Source of the DNA: Pseudomonadota bacterium
GTDB lineage: Bacteria; SAR324; XYD2-FULL-50-16; JAHJRI01
DNA: 5,384 bases
Direction: 5' to 3'
NCBI GenBank assembly: GCA_022360105.1
Contig: JAKSDL010000239.1
Span: 1-5,384, forward strand
Shown: positions 5,277-5,384 of the stretch, one piece after another
Numbering within the stretch: position 1 is the first letter of the stretch
Layout of the letters: every line of letters starts with the position of its first letter
Notes under the pieces: generated by a model
Seen by the model: the letters and a program-made list of their open reading frames with translations, nothing else
Told to the model about the DNA's origin: nothing
Database searches by the model: none
Program-made: the position numbers and the translations under genes

Positions 5277-5384
5277 CTATTTGAATGCGAAATCCCTCAT
5301 CGCTTCATACTGTTCACCCGTAAATTGAGACCAATTTTATACCTTTTAGAAAGATTCTTTTTAATTCAGATCTGGCTGCTTCTA
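5277..5384 (-). pseudogene. Possible 3' tail of a gene entering from the right edge, with a frameshift
   Basis: From the right edge one minus-strand frame reads EAARSELKRIFLKGIK and then LVSIYG, stopping at 5314. The neighbouring frame, entered near an AAAA run around 5334-5338, reads NWSQFTGEQYEAMRDFAFK and stops at 5277. Joined, the two look like the C-terminus of a single soluble protein, which suggests a frameshifted or decayed gene. It could equally be an intact gene ending at 5314. The stretch is too short to assign a family. Confidence 0.25.

Larger units (their letters stand above)
5066..5384. other. 319-bp stretch without an intact gene, upstream of the 7TM-LytTR gene
   Basis: It is AT-rich, with no long frame on either strand. 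It holds the short protein-like minus-strand frames described separately, an AT-only inverted repeat tattatt-ga-aataata (5250-5265), and an 11-bp direct repeat tcatcgcttca (5218-5228 and 5297-5307). No promoter with good -35 and -10 boxes was found for the gene starting at 5065, although it must lie here or further upstream. Confidence 0.5.

Overview
This 5.4 kb window holds five protein genes: three transcriptional regulators from three different families, an atypical short-chain dehydrogenase (SDR) and a DUF169 protein cut by the left edge. One gene, the regulator at the right, is also a membrane receptor. The organism looks like a Gram-negative bacterium of moderate GC. The SDR and DUF169 genes have clear Shine-Dalgarno sequences (AAGGAG and GAGGA), which argues against Bacteroidota. 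The LysR and MarR proteins look proteobacterial, while the 7TM receptor class occurs in Proteobacteria, Spirochaetes and Bacteroidota. The lineage cannot be fixed further from this sequence alone.

Layout. Positions 1-347 (-): 5' part of a DUF169 gene. 375-851 (-): a MarR-type repressor 27 bp upstream of it, so the two probably form an operon; two inverted repeats sit in the marR promoter and are likely autoregulatory operators. 1053-2021 (-): an NAD(P)-binding atypical SDR. 2022-2346: divergent intergenic region filled mostly by a MITE-like element of about 222 bp, with terminal inverted repeats and AATTAA direct repeats on both sides. 2347-3237 (+): a LysR-type regulator divergent from the SDR gene, its likely target; its best promoter implies a leaderless mRNA, with a perfect 16-bp palindrome lying across the spacer and the first -10 bases. 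3238-3442: convergent intergenic region with a weak terminator-like hairpin. 3443-5065 (-): a signal-peptide, 7TMR-DISM sensor, seven-TM, coiled-coil and LytTR protein, which looks like a membrane receptor carrying its own DNA-binding domain. 5066-5384: no intact gene; short protein-like stretches in changing frames suggest decayed coding sequence and the tail of a gene lying to the right.

How the parts may work together. Two small regulator/target modules (MarR with DUF169, LysR with SDR) lie next to an independent one-component sensory regulator. Nothing in the sequence shows that the three modules act in one pathway. The least ordinary items are the MITE inside the LysR/SDR control region, the direct 7TM-to-LytTR fusion, and the operator arrangement over the marR start.
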